Below, in pieces: positions 43,089 to 54,579 of a stretch of DNA of 64,000 nucleotides. The stretch's first letter is position 1. Each line of letters begins with the position of its first letter. The stretch covers positions 38,903,375-38,967,374 of the forward strand of contig NC_080181.1 of assembly GCF_950295315.1 (NCBI RefSeq). Reading direction: 5' to 3'. The DNA is from Erinaceus europaeus. Taxonomy: Eukaryota; Chordata; Mammalia; Eulipotyphla; Erinaceidae. The notes under the pieces are model-generated. The model ran no database searches. It saw only the letters and a program-made list of their open reading frames with translations, and was not told where the DNA came from. Both the position numbers and the translations under genes were made by a program.

Positions 43089-43734
43089 ACTTAGGGAAAA
43101 ATATATTCACACCATGAAGTACTTAATCAAATAGTTTCTACTTAGACCTAGATAACCACCTCACCTACCAGATCGATTGGGTCTACAGTTAACAATATTT
43201 ATACACATTTCCCATATTTGGGAGCTACTCTCTGCCCTAATCCAGCTTTCTAGTCCTATTTCCAACTCTGACACCATCACACCCAGATGATACATACCTT
43301 TAGCCTACCTGCATTTTAGCTGTCAGGCTCAGGCAAAAATTACTAAAGCCATGGGCCCTTGGAATATACCTAAAATAGACTTCCTACCTTTTTCAAATAT
43401 GAAGACCCCAAATTTCATCTGTTGTAAAATTTTATCTGCTTTAGTTCCTAATTACTAAACAATTTGTTCTGCTTTGTATCTTAATGCTTTTCAAGCAACC
43501 AAGTTGCAGTTGCTACCATAATGCCAGCCTGACATCTCTGGGAAAACAGCCTCACCAATGTGTCCTTCTATAATACAGATAGTGGCTTGTATTTAACTAA
43601 CTATACAGAACATACAGGTGCTTTTGGAGATGACAAATCAAAATTTGGTAGGATTCTGATCCTTGGTGACTGCATGGAGTAGTATCACCACTGACCTGCT
43701 GTCCAAGTCAAGGTCATTATTTGAAAAATGAATG

Positions 43735-43925
43735 AAAATAAGTTTCCATATTTTACTGAATCAGAGAGAAATAAAAAAAGAGAGAAAGAGAAAGAGAGAC
43801 GCCTGCAGCACTGCTTCACTACTTTTGAAGCTTCCTCCCTGCAGATGGGGACAGAAGCTTGAATCCAGATACCTACACTTGGTAATGTGTGCATTCTATA
43901 GGTGTGTCACCACCACACCACATCT
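43735..43925 (-). mobile_element. ERI-like SINE, diverged
   Basis: Reverse: GA-rich tract, 'cgcctgcagcactgcttcac', 'cttgaatccagatacctaca' (decayed B-box-like) and a decayed head. Confidence 0.7.
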
Positions 43926-44029
43926 TCCATGGTTTTAATCTACTAATCATTGAGTGTCCTTGCTACAGCAAAGTAGACCAGATATTGTTGATCCACTATA
44001 TTGGCACAAAGTCTGATAAGACACAAAGG

Positions 44030-44215
44030 TGAGCAGCAGGAGAGATAGGTCTGTGACAGAGTGCAAGACTTGCATTCAATGAGGCCCTGACTTGGTTCCA
44101 GGGTACTACATATGACAGAGTAGTATTCTGGTCTCTGACTTTCTCTCTCTCTCTCTCCCTCTCTCTCCCTCTTTCTCTCTCTCTTTCCTATAAAAATTAA
44201 ATAAACAAAAATTTA
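44030..44215 (+). mobile_element. tRNA-type SINE with CT microsatellite
   Basis: Head 'caggagagataggtctgtga', then 'gggtactacatatgacagag', a (CT)n block at 44,146-44,185 and an A-rich tail. Confidence 0.6.
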
Positions 44216-44261
44216 AAATAAAATCAATAGGTAAACTATACATTACTTATCTTTTTTTAAA

Positions 44262-44405
44262 GCTTTATTTATTTATTTATGAGAAAGGTAGGAGGAGAGA
44301 GAAAGAATCAGACATCACTCTGGTACATGTGCTGCCAGGAATTTAACTCAGGATCTCATGCTTTAGAGTCCAAAGCTTTACCCAATGTGCCACCTCCTGG
44401 ACCAC
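44262..44405 (-). mobile_element. tRNA-type SINE
   Basis: Reverse: ATTT tail at 44,264-44,280, 'gaatcagacatcactctggt', 'atttaactcaggatctcatg', and head 'gtgccacctcctggacc'. Same type as 55,575-55,722. Confidence 0.7.
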
Positions 44406-44589
44406 TACCTTGCTTTTCTAAAAACAGAAGGAAAAATACTATGGCTGCTAAGTATTACACTGCATCCTAAGAACATAAAGTTTAGATTCAAGGGGTATAT
44501 TTTTCTCTTTCATTCCCCCTTGCTTGTGTTTTATCTGGTTTTCATTATAAAGCAAAAAATAAAGTTCTACAAAATATGATTCTTGGGCT

Positions 44590-44815
44590 TCTCCTCTCAG
44601 TTGAGCTCTATCCTATTGGCCAGAGAGCTAGGTTACCAGATAGAGCAACTGTATTGTCACATGCACAGCAATGGAGAAAGGTCAAGTGCTGGGATGTCTC
44701 TCTCTGTCTTTCTTACACTGTGCCACCTCTCTGTGTGCATGTGAATGAAAATGTGGTCCAGAATGGTGAGATTACATATGTGCAAGACCTTGACCCCCTA
44801 AATAAATAAATAACA
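44590..44815 (+). mobile_element. Possible very diverged SINE
   Basis: 'gagagctaggttaccagata' resembles a decayed tRNA-like head, and an AAAT tail at 44,802-44,813 closes the block. Weak. Confidence 0.3.
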
Positions 44816-44862
44816 ATTTCCCTCAACATGCAGGACAGAATTCATACCTTTTGGTTCCCTTT

Positions 44863-47002
44863 AAAATTTCCTTCTGGAAAGAAACTATTAAACAAACAGA
44901 GAGACCCCTCACAGAATGGGAGAAGATCTTCACATGCCAGACATCAGACAAGAAACTAATCACCAAAATATATAAAGAGCTCAGCAAACTTAGCACCAAA
45001 AAAGCAAATGACCCCATCCAAAAATGGGCAGAGGATATGAACAAAACATTCACCTCAGAGGAGATCCAAAAGGCTAACACACATATGAAAAACTGCTCTA
45101 GGTCACTGATTGTCAGAGAAATGCAAATTAAGACAACACTAAGATACCACCTCACTCCTGTAAGAATGGCATACATCAAAAAGGACAGCAGCAACAAATG
45201 TTGGAGAGGCTGTGGGGACAGAGGAACCCTTTTACATTGTTGGTGGGAATGTAAATTTGTACAGCCTCTGTGGAGAGCAGTCTGGAAAACTCTCAGAAGG
45301 CTAGACATGGACCTTCCATATGATCCAGTAATTCCTCTCCTGGGGTTATACCCCAAGGACTCCATAACACCCAACCAAAAAGAGGTGTGTACTCCTATGT
45401 TCATAGCAGCACAATTCATAATAGCTAAAACCTGGAAGCAACCCAGGTGGCCAACAACAGATGACTGGCTGAGAAAGCTGTGGTATATATACACAATGGA
45501 ATACTATGTAGCTATCAAGAACAATGAACCCACCTTCTCTGACCCATCTTGGACAGAGCTAGAAGGAATTATGTTAAGTCAGCTAAGTCAGAAAGATAAA
45601 GATGAGTATGGGATGATCCCACTCATCAACAGAAGTTGACTAAGAAGATCTGAAAGGGAAACTAAAAGCAGGACCTGATCAAATTGTAAGTAGGGCACCA
45701 AAGTAAAAACCCAGTGGTGAGGGGTAGACATGAAGCTTCCTGGGCCAGTGGGGGGTGGGAGTGGGCGGGAGGGATGGGTCACAGTCCTTTGGTGGTGGGA
45801 ATGGTGTTTATGTACACTCCTAGCAAAATGTAGACATATAAATCAGTAGTTAATTAATATGAGAGGGGGAAAATCAACTGTATGTCTCAAAGTTTCTCAA
45901 AACACAAACTGAATCCTTTTAATATATAGGCTGTGTATTTGATATGTGGACTCTCTCAAAAGCCTAGACCAAGTAGATTAAAAGCATCCAATAGCATAGC
46001 TATATACAAGATACTGGATACTGTACAGCAAACCATAACAAAAGGACTTTTCAAAGTTAACCCAATTAACAAATAATGTGATGATAACATTAACTATCAA
46101 TTGTCTTTTTGAACCCTAAGACAGCAGGAACCTCACATCTCCACTATAGAGCCCCTACTTCCCCCAGTCCTGGAACCCTTGGATAGGGCCCACTTTCCCG
46201 TATGCATCTCCCAATCCAAACCAAATAATATTGCATCCGCCGATCACAACCTAACCAACACAACGATTGCCACCTCAACATGCTTCACCTCAGACTGTGT
46301 CCAGAGACTTCACGTGTGGAATGACAACCCTTCAGCTTCATTACTCGGGTGAGACCTTTCCTTTTATAGTACACTCTAATTTCATCTCAGGTAGTTCACT
46401 TTCTAACAAAGTCCCATAATCTAGATATACACCAGTTTCTGTGAGAGAGAGTTTATGTTCACACGTATCCATAAAATACTGCAAAATATATACCTGAAAG
46501 CAGAAGTACACTAGAGTTTGCAGTGAGTACCTCCCTAACACTTCCTCTCCACTATTCCAAGCTTGGGATCCATGATTGCTCAACAAATTGTTTGGCTTCG
46601 TATGTTAACTCTCTTTTCAATCACCAGGTTCCAGATGCCACCAGGATGCTGGCCAGGCTTTCCTAGATTGAAGACCCCACCAATGTGTCCTGGAGCTCAG
46701 CTTCCCCAGAGACACACCTCACTAGGGAAAAATAGAGGCAGACTGGGAGTATGGTCTGACCAGTCAATGCCCATGTTCAGCGGGGAAGCAATTACAGAAG
46801 CCAGACCTTCTACCTTCTGCAACCCTCAACGACCCTGGGTCCATGCTCCCAGAGGGCTAGAGAATGGGAAAGCTATCATGGGAGGGGGTGGGTTATGGAG
46901 ATTGGGTGGTGGGAATTGTGTGGAGTTGTACCCCTCCTACCTTATGTTTTTGTTCATTAATCTTTTCTTAAATAAAAAATTTAAAAAAAAATTTCCTTCT
47001 GG
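44863..47002 (+). mobile_element. L1 copy C, 5'-truncated, with 15-bp target duplication
   Basis: L1 sequence from 44,878 to 46,987 (ORF2 C-terminus, long-type 3'UTR, A-tail) is flanked by the exact duplication aaaatttccttctgg at 44,863-44,877 and 46,988-47,002. The 3'UTR (45,640-46,985) closely matches 248-1005. It is a recent insertion. Confidence 0.95.
44878..45639 (+). pseudogene. L1 C ORF2 C-terminal fragment, open frame
   Basis: About 254 uninterrupted ORF2 codons ending at TGA 45,637-45,639, covering the C-terminal segment with the Cys-rich motif ('[18 protein letters not shown]'). No endonuclease or reverse transcriptase is present. The intact frame reflects youth, not function. The corresponding part of copy B is interrupted once. 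Confidence 0.93.
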
Positions 47003-47132
47003 GCCCCACGCAGTAGCACAGTGGGTTAAGTGCACGGGCCAGTGCAAGGATCCCGGTTTGAGCCCCCAGCTCCCCACTTGTAAGGGGGTTGCTTCACAAC
47101 TGGTGAAGCAGGTCTGCAGGTGTATATCTTTT

Positions 47133-47163
<31 letters not shown>

Positions 47164-47317
47164 TTTCCCCTCCTCTCTTGATTTATCTCTGTCCTGTCCA
47201 ACAGTACCAACAACAACAATGACCACAAGAGCAACAGAATGGGAAAGATGGCCTCCAGGAGCAGTGGATTCATAGTGCAGGCACTGAGCTCCAGCAATAA
47301 CTCTGGAGGTAGAAAAA
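47003..47317 (+). mobile_element. ERI-like SINE, extended form, sharing a target site with L1 C
   Basis: Head 'gccccacgcagtagcacagt', body 'gaagcaggtctgcaggtgta', (CT)n at 47,138-47,162, and extended domain 'cctccaggagcagtggattc'. Its right flank 'aaaatccttctagg' (47,318-47,331) is a diverged third copy of the L1 target sequence. Confidence 0.9.
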
Positions 47318-47331
47318 AAAATCCTTCTAGG

Positions 47332-47570
47332 AAACCTGCCAGATACTCATTTCCACCAAAAGTACTGTTGAGTTAATTCAGCCCCCTTACACATTTTTGT
47401 ATTGGATAGTGAATTATGGACCATCAGTTATATATGGTATTTCCACTCTCTGTCTCCCTGGTTATGACTTCTGTGTTAAGCTGAGCTGTTTCACCAAGTG
47501 TCATCATAGTCTATCAACATCATCACCATCATTATTTTTACTATTTAGACATAGTCAGGGACTCAGCAAA
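47332..47570. other. No recognisable feature
   Basis: Unassigned DNA leading into a GA microsatellite. Confidence 0.4.
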
Positions 47571-47571
47571 A

Positions 47572-47572
47572 C

Positions 47573-47630
<58 letters not shown>
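47572..47630. repeat. (GA)n microsatellite
   Basis: About 58 bp of GA with one GAAAGA interruption. Confidence 0.96.
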
Positions 47631-47631
<1 letters not shown>

Positions 47632-47634
47632 ACA

Positions 47635-48205
47635 ATATCTGTTTCTTTTAATCCAGTGAGGATTTGTATGGGACCTGCCTCATGTACACTGTTCCAGTGA
47701 CCTATTTTTAAGGACCCTGACAGAGTCTTTTAAGCAATATTGGGAAGCCCAAGTTCCATACCCATAACAGTATTCATGTTTCCTAGACGTAGGACAAAAA
47801 TTCAATTCCTGAATATCTGTACGCAGCCTCTGCATGACATTTCCCTCTTGTCACATACAATATGAGATTTTAAGGCCAAACATAGTTTATTCATAATATC
47901 AGCATAGTGAAAATTGGCTCATTTTTATAAGAGATATCTTTTCATCTTCATACTGCTTTATACACCACTATTATATTGGATTCTATCAGTAACACACATT
48001 ATCTTTTTTGTGATCATAATTTTGTCTCAGATAATAGATTTTAGAATTTCTATGAGGCTTGGGTGGTAAGGAAGTGACATCTATAAAAGAGGAAACAGTG
48101 GAAAGATTCACATTTAAATGTGTCAAAAATAGTTTTAGATTAATGTGAACTTTACAGTTAATAATAATATTAGTATTATATTCTCTGATATACTTTGTTT
48201 TTTAT
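47635..48205. other. No recognisable feature
   Basis: AT-rich unassigned sequence. Confidence 0.4.
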
Positions 48206-48206
48206 T

Positions 48207-48322
48207 TAAGAAATAGAGAATCAGAGCATTCACCCTGGCACATATGATGCAAGGGATTAAATTGTGACCTCATGCCTGCAAGTCCAGCTCTCTGCCTACT
48301 GTGCTACTTCTGGGCCTCTAAG
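48207..48322 (-). mobile_element. tRNA-type SINE
   Basis: Reverse: 'ttaagaaatagagaatcaga', 'aattgtgacctcatgcctgc' and head 'gtgctacttctgggcc'. Same type as 44,262-44,405. Confidence 0.6.
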
Positions 48323-48591
48323 CTACATTAAAGAAGTATATTTAAAATATATATATATATAGTCATTGAACCATCCATCAACATTCCCCCAGACTTTAAG
48401 GATACAGAATAATCAGGCTAATTTCATATTACGTAACTCATTAATTCCATGAGTGTATCCTGTTCCTCTTAGAATTGGTACTAAACAAGGCTTGGAACGC
48501 TTAAACTATGAAGGGCAGTCCTGCTTTATGCATTATGCATTTGTATAAAACGGAGATAGCTGCAAAGATTCATTTAAAATATGATCCTTGG

Positions 48592-48888
48592 GGGAGTCCA
48601 GCGGTAGTACAGCGGTTAAGCACAAGTGGCACAAAGTGCAAGGACCAGAGTAAGGATCCCGGTTCAAGCCTCTGGCTCCCCACCTGCAGGGGAGTCACTT
48701 CATAGGTGGTGAAACAGGTCTGCAGGTGTCTATCTTTCTCTCCCCCTCTCTGTTTTACCCTCTTCTCTCCATTTTTCTCTGTCCTAACAATGACAACATC
48801 AATAACAACAACAATAACTACAACAACAATAAAAAAACAAGGGCAACAAAAGGGAAAATAAATAAATATAAAAAATTTAAAAAACAAT
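48592..48888 (+). mobile_element. ERI-like SINE, well preserved
   Basis: Head 'gggagtccagcggtagtaca', 'ggatcccggttcaagcctct' (B-box-like), body, CT tract, AAC block and 'gggcaacaaaagggaaaata' with an AAAT tail. 'atatgatccttg' at 48,579 and 48,886 is an exact 12-bp flanking duplication. Confidence 0.93.
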
Positions 48889-48897
48889 ATGATCCTT

Positions 48898-49078
48898 GAG
48901 AGTGGGAGATATCTTACTCAGTAGAGCACACTTTTAATAATGCATAAGGACTTGGGTTCAAGTCACCTGCATCAGATGAGACAACCCTGCATGGCACCAG
49001 GAGAAGCTTCATGAGTGACAGATGAGTACTATGATATCTCCTCTCTCTTTCCCTGTCTATCTCTATCTGAAGTTAAAA
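48898..49078 (+). mobile_element. tRNA-type SINE, diverged
   Basis: 'gagtgggagatatcttactc', 'ggacttgggttcaagtcacc' (B-box-like), CT tract and a short tail. Confidence 0.6.
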
Positions 49079-49369
49079 GGGACAGAAAGAGTTATGGAAT
49101 CAAGAAATGGAACAATGAAATCACACAGATACAAATTCTCAGTATCCACTCACCAAACAAACAAAACAGTGCTTTCTAGGCATGAGATCTTGTAAAGTTC
49201 AGCAGAAGTAGAAAGGAAGAATCCCTAAGATAATGCTGGTGGTGGCCGTTATTATAAGATGTAACATTGGGGGGATGTCTGAAATATAATGAATTTTTCT
49301 GGAAGTACCTACAGACTGAAGGCAAGCCAAGAAGCAAACGGCCTGTGCAAGAAAATAGAATTACAAGAA

Positions 49370-52300
49370 TTATACACTGCAGGAACAGCTATTCCCATAT
49401 CGGACACAATAGACTTTAAGATAAATAAAATTTAAAAAGATAGGGATGGACATTACTTAATGCTCAGAGGATCAGTGAATCAAGAGGACTTAACAATTAT
49501 TAACATCTGTTCACCAAGTGAGAAGCAATCTCTCATCAGCATCTACTGAAAGAGGTCCAGCAATATATTAACAGCAACACAGTCATAGTAGTGGACTTCA
49601 ACACCCCACTCTCTCAAATAGACAGATCATCCAGGCAGAAAATCAATAAAGACATGAGGGAGCTAAATGAGGAGAAACTAGAACTATTGGACATTTTCAG
49701 AATCATTCACCCCAAGAAACTGGAATACACATTCTACTTAAGTCCACATGGGTCATTCTCAAGGATAGACCATATGTTAGGCCACAAAGACAGCATCAGC
49801 AAATTCAAGAACATGGAAATCACTCCAAGCATCTTCTTAGACCACAGTGGAACTAAACTAACAGTTAACAATCAACAAAAGACTAGTAATAGTCCCAAAA
49901 TGTGGAGGCTCAACAGTACACCACTTAACAACTACTGGGTCATAGGGGAAATAAAGGAAGAAATCAAAATGTTTCGAGAGTTCAATGAAAATTAAGACAG
50001 AAGCTATCAAGATATTTGGGACACAGCTAAGACAGTACTGAGAGGGAAGTTCATAGCCATATAAGCACACATTAGGAAACAAGAAAAAGCACAAATAAAC
50101 AACCTGATTGCACAACTTAAAGACCTAGAAGAAGAACAAAGGAACCCTAAAGCAACCAGAAGGACAGAAAAAATTAAAGTTAGGGCAGAAATAAATAACA
50201 TTGAAAATAAGAAAACCATATAAAGATCCACAAAAGTAAATGCTGGTTCTTTGAAAGAGTTAACAAAATCGACAAACCTTTAGCCAGACTCACAAAACAA
50301 AAAAGGGAGAAGACCCAAATAAAGCAGATTGCACAGGAAAGAGGAGATATCACCACAGTAATTCAACATATCATGCAAGGCTTCTATGAACAACTAACTA
50401 TATGCCACCAAGCTAGAGAACTTGGATGAAATGGACGATTTCCTAGACACCTACTAACTTCCAAAATTAAATAAAGAGGAACTCAATAACACAGCCAATA
50501 AAATTGAAACAGTTATCAAAAACCTTCCCAAGAATAAAAGTCCAGGACCAGATGGTTTTACAAATGAATTCTGCAAAACCTCCAAGGAAGAGTTAATATC
50601 TCAACTTCTGAAAGTCTTCCAGAAGATTGAAGACAAAGGAATACTCCCTTCCAGCTTCTACATCACTCTGATACCAAAAGCAGACAGGGACACAACCAAA
50701 AAAGAAAACTACAGACCAATATCTCTGATGAACATAGATGCCAAAATTTGAACAGAATTCTAGCCAACCCAATACAGCATTGTATTAAAAAGATTGTTCA
50801 TCATGACCAAGTGGGATTTATCCCAGGGATGCAAGGTTGGTTAAACATATGTAAATTAATCAACATGATCCACCACAGCAATAAAAGCAAGACCAAAAAC
50901 CACATGGTTTTATCAATAGATGCAAAAAAAAAAAAAGCCTTTTAAAAAATCCAACATCTCTTTATGATAAAAACACTACAAAAAATGGGAATAGATGGGA
51001 AATTCCACAAAATACTGGAGTCTCTATATAGAAAACCTACAACTAACATCATACTCAATAGTGAAAAACTGGAAGCATTTGCCCTCAGATCAGGTACTAG
51101 ACAGGACTGCCCACTATCACCATTACTATTCAACATAGTGTTGAAGTTCTTCCCATAGTAATCAGGCAGGAGCAAGGAATTAAAGGGATACAGATCCCTT
51201 TTTGCAGATGACATAATAGTATACATAGAAAAACCTAAAGAATACAGCAAGAAGCTTTTGGAGATCATCAGGCAATACAGTAAGGTGTAAGGCTACAAAA
51301 TTAACATTCAAAAGTCAGTGGCATTCCTCTATGCAAACACTAAGTTAAAAGAAGATGAAATCCAAAAATCAGTTCCTTTTACTATAGCAACAAAAACAAT
51401 AAAATATCTAGGAATAAACCTAACCAAAGAAGTGAAAGATTTGTATACTGAAAACTATGAGTCATTACTCAAGGAAATAGAAAAAGAAGTGGAATGATAT
51501 TCCACGCTCATGGGTTGGAAGAATTAACATCATTAAAATGAATATACTACCCAGAGCCATTTACAAATTTAATGCTATCCCCATCAAAATCCCAACCATA
51601 TTTTTTAGGAGAATAGAACAAATGCTACAAATGTTTATCTGAAACTAGAAAAGACCTAGAACTGCCAAAACAATCTTTAGAAGAAAGAACAGAACTGAAA
51701 GCATCACACTCCCAGATATCAAATTGTATTATAGGGCCATTAGAATCAAAACTGCTTAGTACTGGAACATGAATAGACATACTGACAAGTGGAATAGAAT
51801 TGAGAGCCCAGAAATAAGCCCCCACACATGTGGACATCTAATCTTTGACAAAGGTGCCCAGACTATTAAATGGGGGAGAAGCAGAGTCTCTTCAACAAAT
51901 GGTGTTGGAAAAAATGGGTTGAAACATGCAGAAGAATGAAAATGAAACACTATATTTCACCAAACACAAAAGTGACTCCAAGTGGATAAAGGACTTGGAT
52001 GTTAGACCAGAAAACTATCAGATACTATTGGCAGAACTCTTTTCCACATAAATTTTAAAGACATCTTCAATGAAGTGAATCCAATTACAAAGAGGACTAA
52101 GGCAAGTATAAACCTATGGGACTACATTAAATTAAAAAGCTTCTGCACATCAAAAGAAACCACTACCCAAACAAAGGGACCCCTCACAAAATGGGAGAAG
52201 TTCTTTATAGGCCATATGTACATCAGACAAGAGTTTAATAACCAAAATATATAAAGAGCTTGCCAATCTCAACAACAAGAAAACAAATGACCTCATCCAA

Positions 52301-52879
52301 AAATGGGAAAAGGACATGGACAGAATATTCACCACAGAAGAGATCCAAAAGGCTGAGAAACACATGAAAAATACTCCAAGTCTTTGTCAGAGAAATTCTC
52401 CTGTGAGAATGTCATATATCAGAAAAGATAGCAGCAGCAAATGCTGGAGAGGTTGTGGGGTCAAAGAAATCTTCCTTCACTGCTGGTGGGAATGTAAAAT
52501 TGATCCAACCTCTATGGAGAGCAGTCTGGAGAACTCTCAGAAGGCTAGACCTAACCTGTGATCCTGCAATTTATCTCCTGGGGATATATCCTAGGGAACC
52601 TAACACACCCATCCAAAAAGATTTGTGTATATCTCTGTTCTTATCAGCACAATTTGTAATAGCCAAAACCTGGAAGCAACTCAGGTGTCTCCAACAACAG
52701 ATGACTGGTTGAGCAAGTTGTGGTAAATATACACAACGGAATACCACTCAGCTATTAAAAATGGTGACTTCACTGTTTTCAGCCCATCTTGGAAGGAGCT
52801 TGAAGAAATCATGTTACACGAAATAAGTCAGAAAGAAAAGGATGAATATGGGATGATCTCACTCTCAGGCAGAAATTGA
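49370..52879 (+). pseudogene. L1 D ORF2, broken
   Basis: Readable blocks in order: endonuclease ('DFNTPLSQIDRSSRQKIN' near 49,594; 'DHSGTKLTV' near 49,840), 'NKSPGPDG'-like linker near 50,535, reverse transcriptase ('[15 protein letters not shown]' near 50,812), catalytic 'FADDIIVY' near 51,199, and Cys-rich C-terminus ('CWRGCGVKEIFLHCWWEC' near 52,443). An A-homopolymer at 50,925-50,937 and many stops break the frame. Part of the palm before FADD is deleted (near 51,185) relative to copy B. Confidence 0.9.
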
Positions 52880-53158
52880 AAAACAAGATCAGGAGAGAAA
52901 ACACAAGTAGAACCTGAACTGGAATTGGCATATTGCACCAAAGTAAAAGACTCTGGGGGGAGGGGGGTACAGGTCCAAAAAGGATGACAGAGGACCTAGT
53001 GGGCGTTGTATTGTTAAACAGCTTAACAATAAACCACAACTCTTGGACCAACTTAGGGGGGGCTGTATTTTTATGTAGAAAACTGGGAAATATTATACAT
53101 GTACAAATTATTGTATTTACTGTCAAATGTAAAACATTAATCCCCAATAAATTTTTTT
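52880..53158 (+). mobile_element. Short-type L1 3'UTR of copy D
   Basis: Contains a G-rich tract ('ggggggaggggggt' at 52,954-52,967), 'atgacagaggacctagtggg', 'gaaatattatacatgtacaa' and the end 'ccccaataaa'. Matches 19,285-19,478. Confidence 0.85.
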
Positions 53159-53159
53159 T

Positions 53160-53750
53160 TTTTAAATTATACTCTGTCTGGAATTACTGGACTGGGCAAG
53201 GGCATGTCTCAGAGAGGACAAGAAGAAGCACACAGCAGAAAGGTCTAGGCTCCAAGTCAACTATGTTGAATTTTATGGTGAGATCATGGACCACTGAAGA
53301 AATTTCAATGGGGGAAGCTAAATGGATTAAAGGTGAAAGAAGGCTAATTTGGATTGAGAGGGCAAAAGAATAATTACTACAGCAGCCTAGCCAAGGGAGG
53401 AAGGAAGCAGGTATGAGTGAAGATACCTCTGTACTTCCAGTGTTTATAAGACACTGGGCATCAGAGAATGTGGTTATGACTCTTGAAGAAGAAAATGAAA
53501 TAAAGAGAGGTGCCTCCTGTACTTTTCTTGGTTCAAAGCCTTAGAAGAAGTACCAGGTTTCAGGGCAGAACAGAAAATCTCAGGAGAGACTAAGAAAGCA
53601 GCTGGAATTGAGGATATGGAGCAGGGAATAGAAGGATACTCAGCATATAAAATAAAATAAAATAAAAGTAAAGAATGGCATACTAGAACAGAGAATAGAA
53701 CAGGAGGCAGTGAACCCAGGACTCCCAGGAATTTAAATAACTTATTCATT
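53160..53750. other. No recognisable feature
   Basis: Unassigned. A short (AAAAT)n occurs at 53,648-53,668. The 146-codon frame (52,933-53,373) starts in the L1 3'UTR and is not a gene. Confidence 0.4.
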
Positions 53751-53751
53751 T

Positions 53752-53860
53752 TTTTTTTTATATTTGCCACCAGGGTTATAGCTGGGGCTGTGAGTCTACA
53801 TGATTTCTCTGCTCCTGCTGAATTCTTTGGTTTTTGTTGTTGTTCTTATTTGGAAAGAAG
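53752..53860 (-). mobile_element. SINE extended 3' domain fragment
   Basis: 'gccaccagggttatagctgg' and 'ttctctgctcctgctgaatt' are the reverse of the extended SINE 3' domain. Confidence 0.6.
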
Positions 53861-53934
53861 AGCAAGTTAATGTTTGCCCCCTAATAAAAACAGAAGAAAG
53901 AAAACATACGAATTAGTGTGGAAGCCAATAAAAA

Positions 53935-54165
53935 TATAACAGAAAAATAGGAGAAAAATTAAATCAGAAATGGATTCTTTGAGAAGATTACTAAAATTGC
54001 ATACCATTAGCCAAGCTGATCAGGAGAGAAGACATAATCAAGAATGAGAGGTGACACCACCATGGGAGATAACTTTATTAACAACATAATAAGGAAAGAT
54101 TACAAAGAAATTTATGTCAATAAGTTGATATATGAGAGAAATAGACACATTTTTTCTTTTATTTT
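53935..54165 (+). mobile_element. Ancient L1 ORF2 fragment
   Basis: 'aatggattctttgagaagat' and 'agccaagctgatcaggagag' parallel the linker region 'tggttctttgaaa...tagccag' of the younger L1s. Confidence 0.6.
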
Positions 54166-54183
54166 TTGATAGGCACAGAGAAA

Positions 54184-54186
<3 letters not shown>

Positions 54187-54219
<33 letters not shown>
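54187..54219. repeat. (TG)n microsatellite
   Basis: About 32 bp of TG. Confidence 0.95.
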
Positions 54220-54220
<1 letters not shown>

Positions 54221-54579
54221 ACCTTTCCACACTTCACATAAAAACATTACTTCAAAATAGTCACAGACCAAAATGCCAAATTTACAGAAGACAACTTTTA
54301 TGATCTTGGAATTTTTTTCATAAAACATTTAGATAAAAACTCAAAATGCATGAGAAGTTAAAAGCAAGAAAAGGATAAGGAACTGGGTATCATATTTGGT
54401 TGAAGTGCACACATATCAGTAGGTAAGGACCTCTCTTTCTCCCCTGCCCCCTTTCCTCTCACCTCCTCCCTGTCTCTAGCCAAAATAAATAAAACATATT
54501 TTAATAAAGGCTAGTCAGACTTTATCAAAATTGAAGACATATGCACTTCACCTGACACTGTAAGTAAAAGGAAAAAAAG

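Larger units (their letters stand above)
35184..43094 (+). mobile_element. Class II-type endogenous provirus, defective, with a nested LTR element
   Basis: Two 383-bp LTRs (35,190-35,572 and 42,706-43,088) flank a PBS, decayed gag, an integrase scrap, a partial env and a PPT. The 6-bp duplication acttag is exact at 35,184-35,189 and 43,089-43,094. The LTRs differ at 4 positions (about 1%), yet the body carries many stops, frameshifts and large deletions (most of pol is missing), plus a 2.4-kb nested element. It cannot encode its own replication proteins. Confidence 0.93.
34833..43600 (+). mobile_element. L1 3'UTR (old), split by a provirus
   Basis: The left part (34,833-35,189) aligns with 25,755-26,118 of copy B ('tttctcccagtc', 'ccaccaccagatgtttcact'-type order, 'tctagatatagaccagg'). 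It is interrupted at 'cataacttag' and resumes at 43,089 with 'acttagggaaaaatatat', matching B's 'aactaggggaaaaatatata'. The right part continues to about 43,580 ('aaacaatttgttctgctttg'). Confidence 0.75.
49300..53158 (+). mobile_element. L1 copy D, 5'-truncated, older short-3'UTR subfamily
   Basis: Begins inside the endonuclease region and continues through reverse transcriptase and C-terminus to a ~280-bp 3'UTR ending 'ccccaataaa'. The whole ~1.1-kb long-type 3'UTR of copies B and C is absent. Confidence 0.88.

Noticed and set aside
44823..45494. 223-codon minus-strand frame
   Set aside because: Antisense shadow of the intact L1 ORF2 C-terminal frame of copy C.
46563..47222. 219-codon open frame
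   Set aside because: It spans the L1 C 3'UTR and a SINE and has no protein-domain signal.
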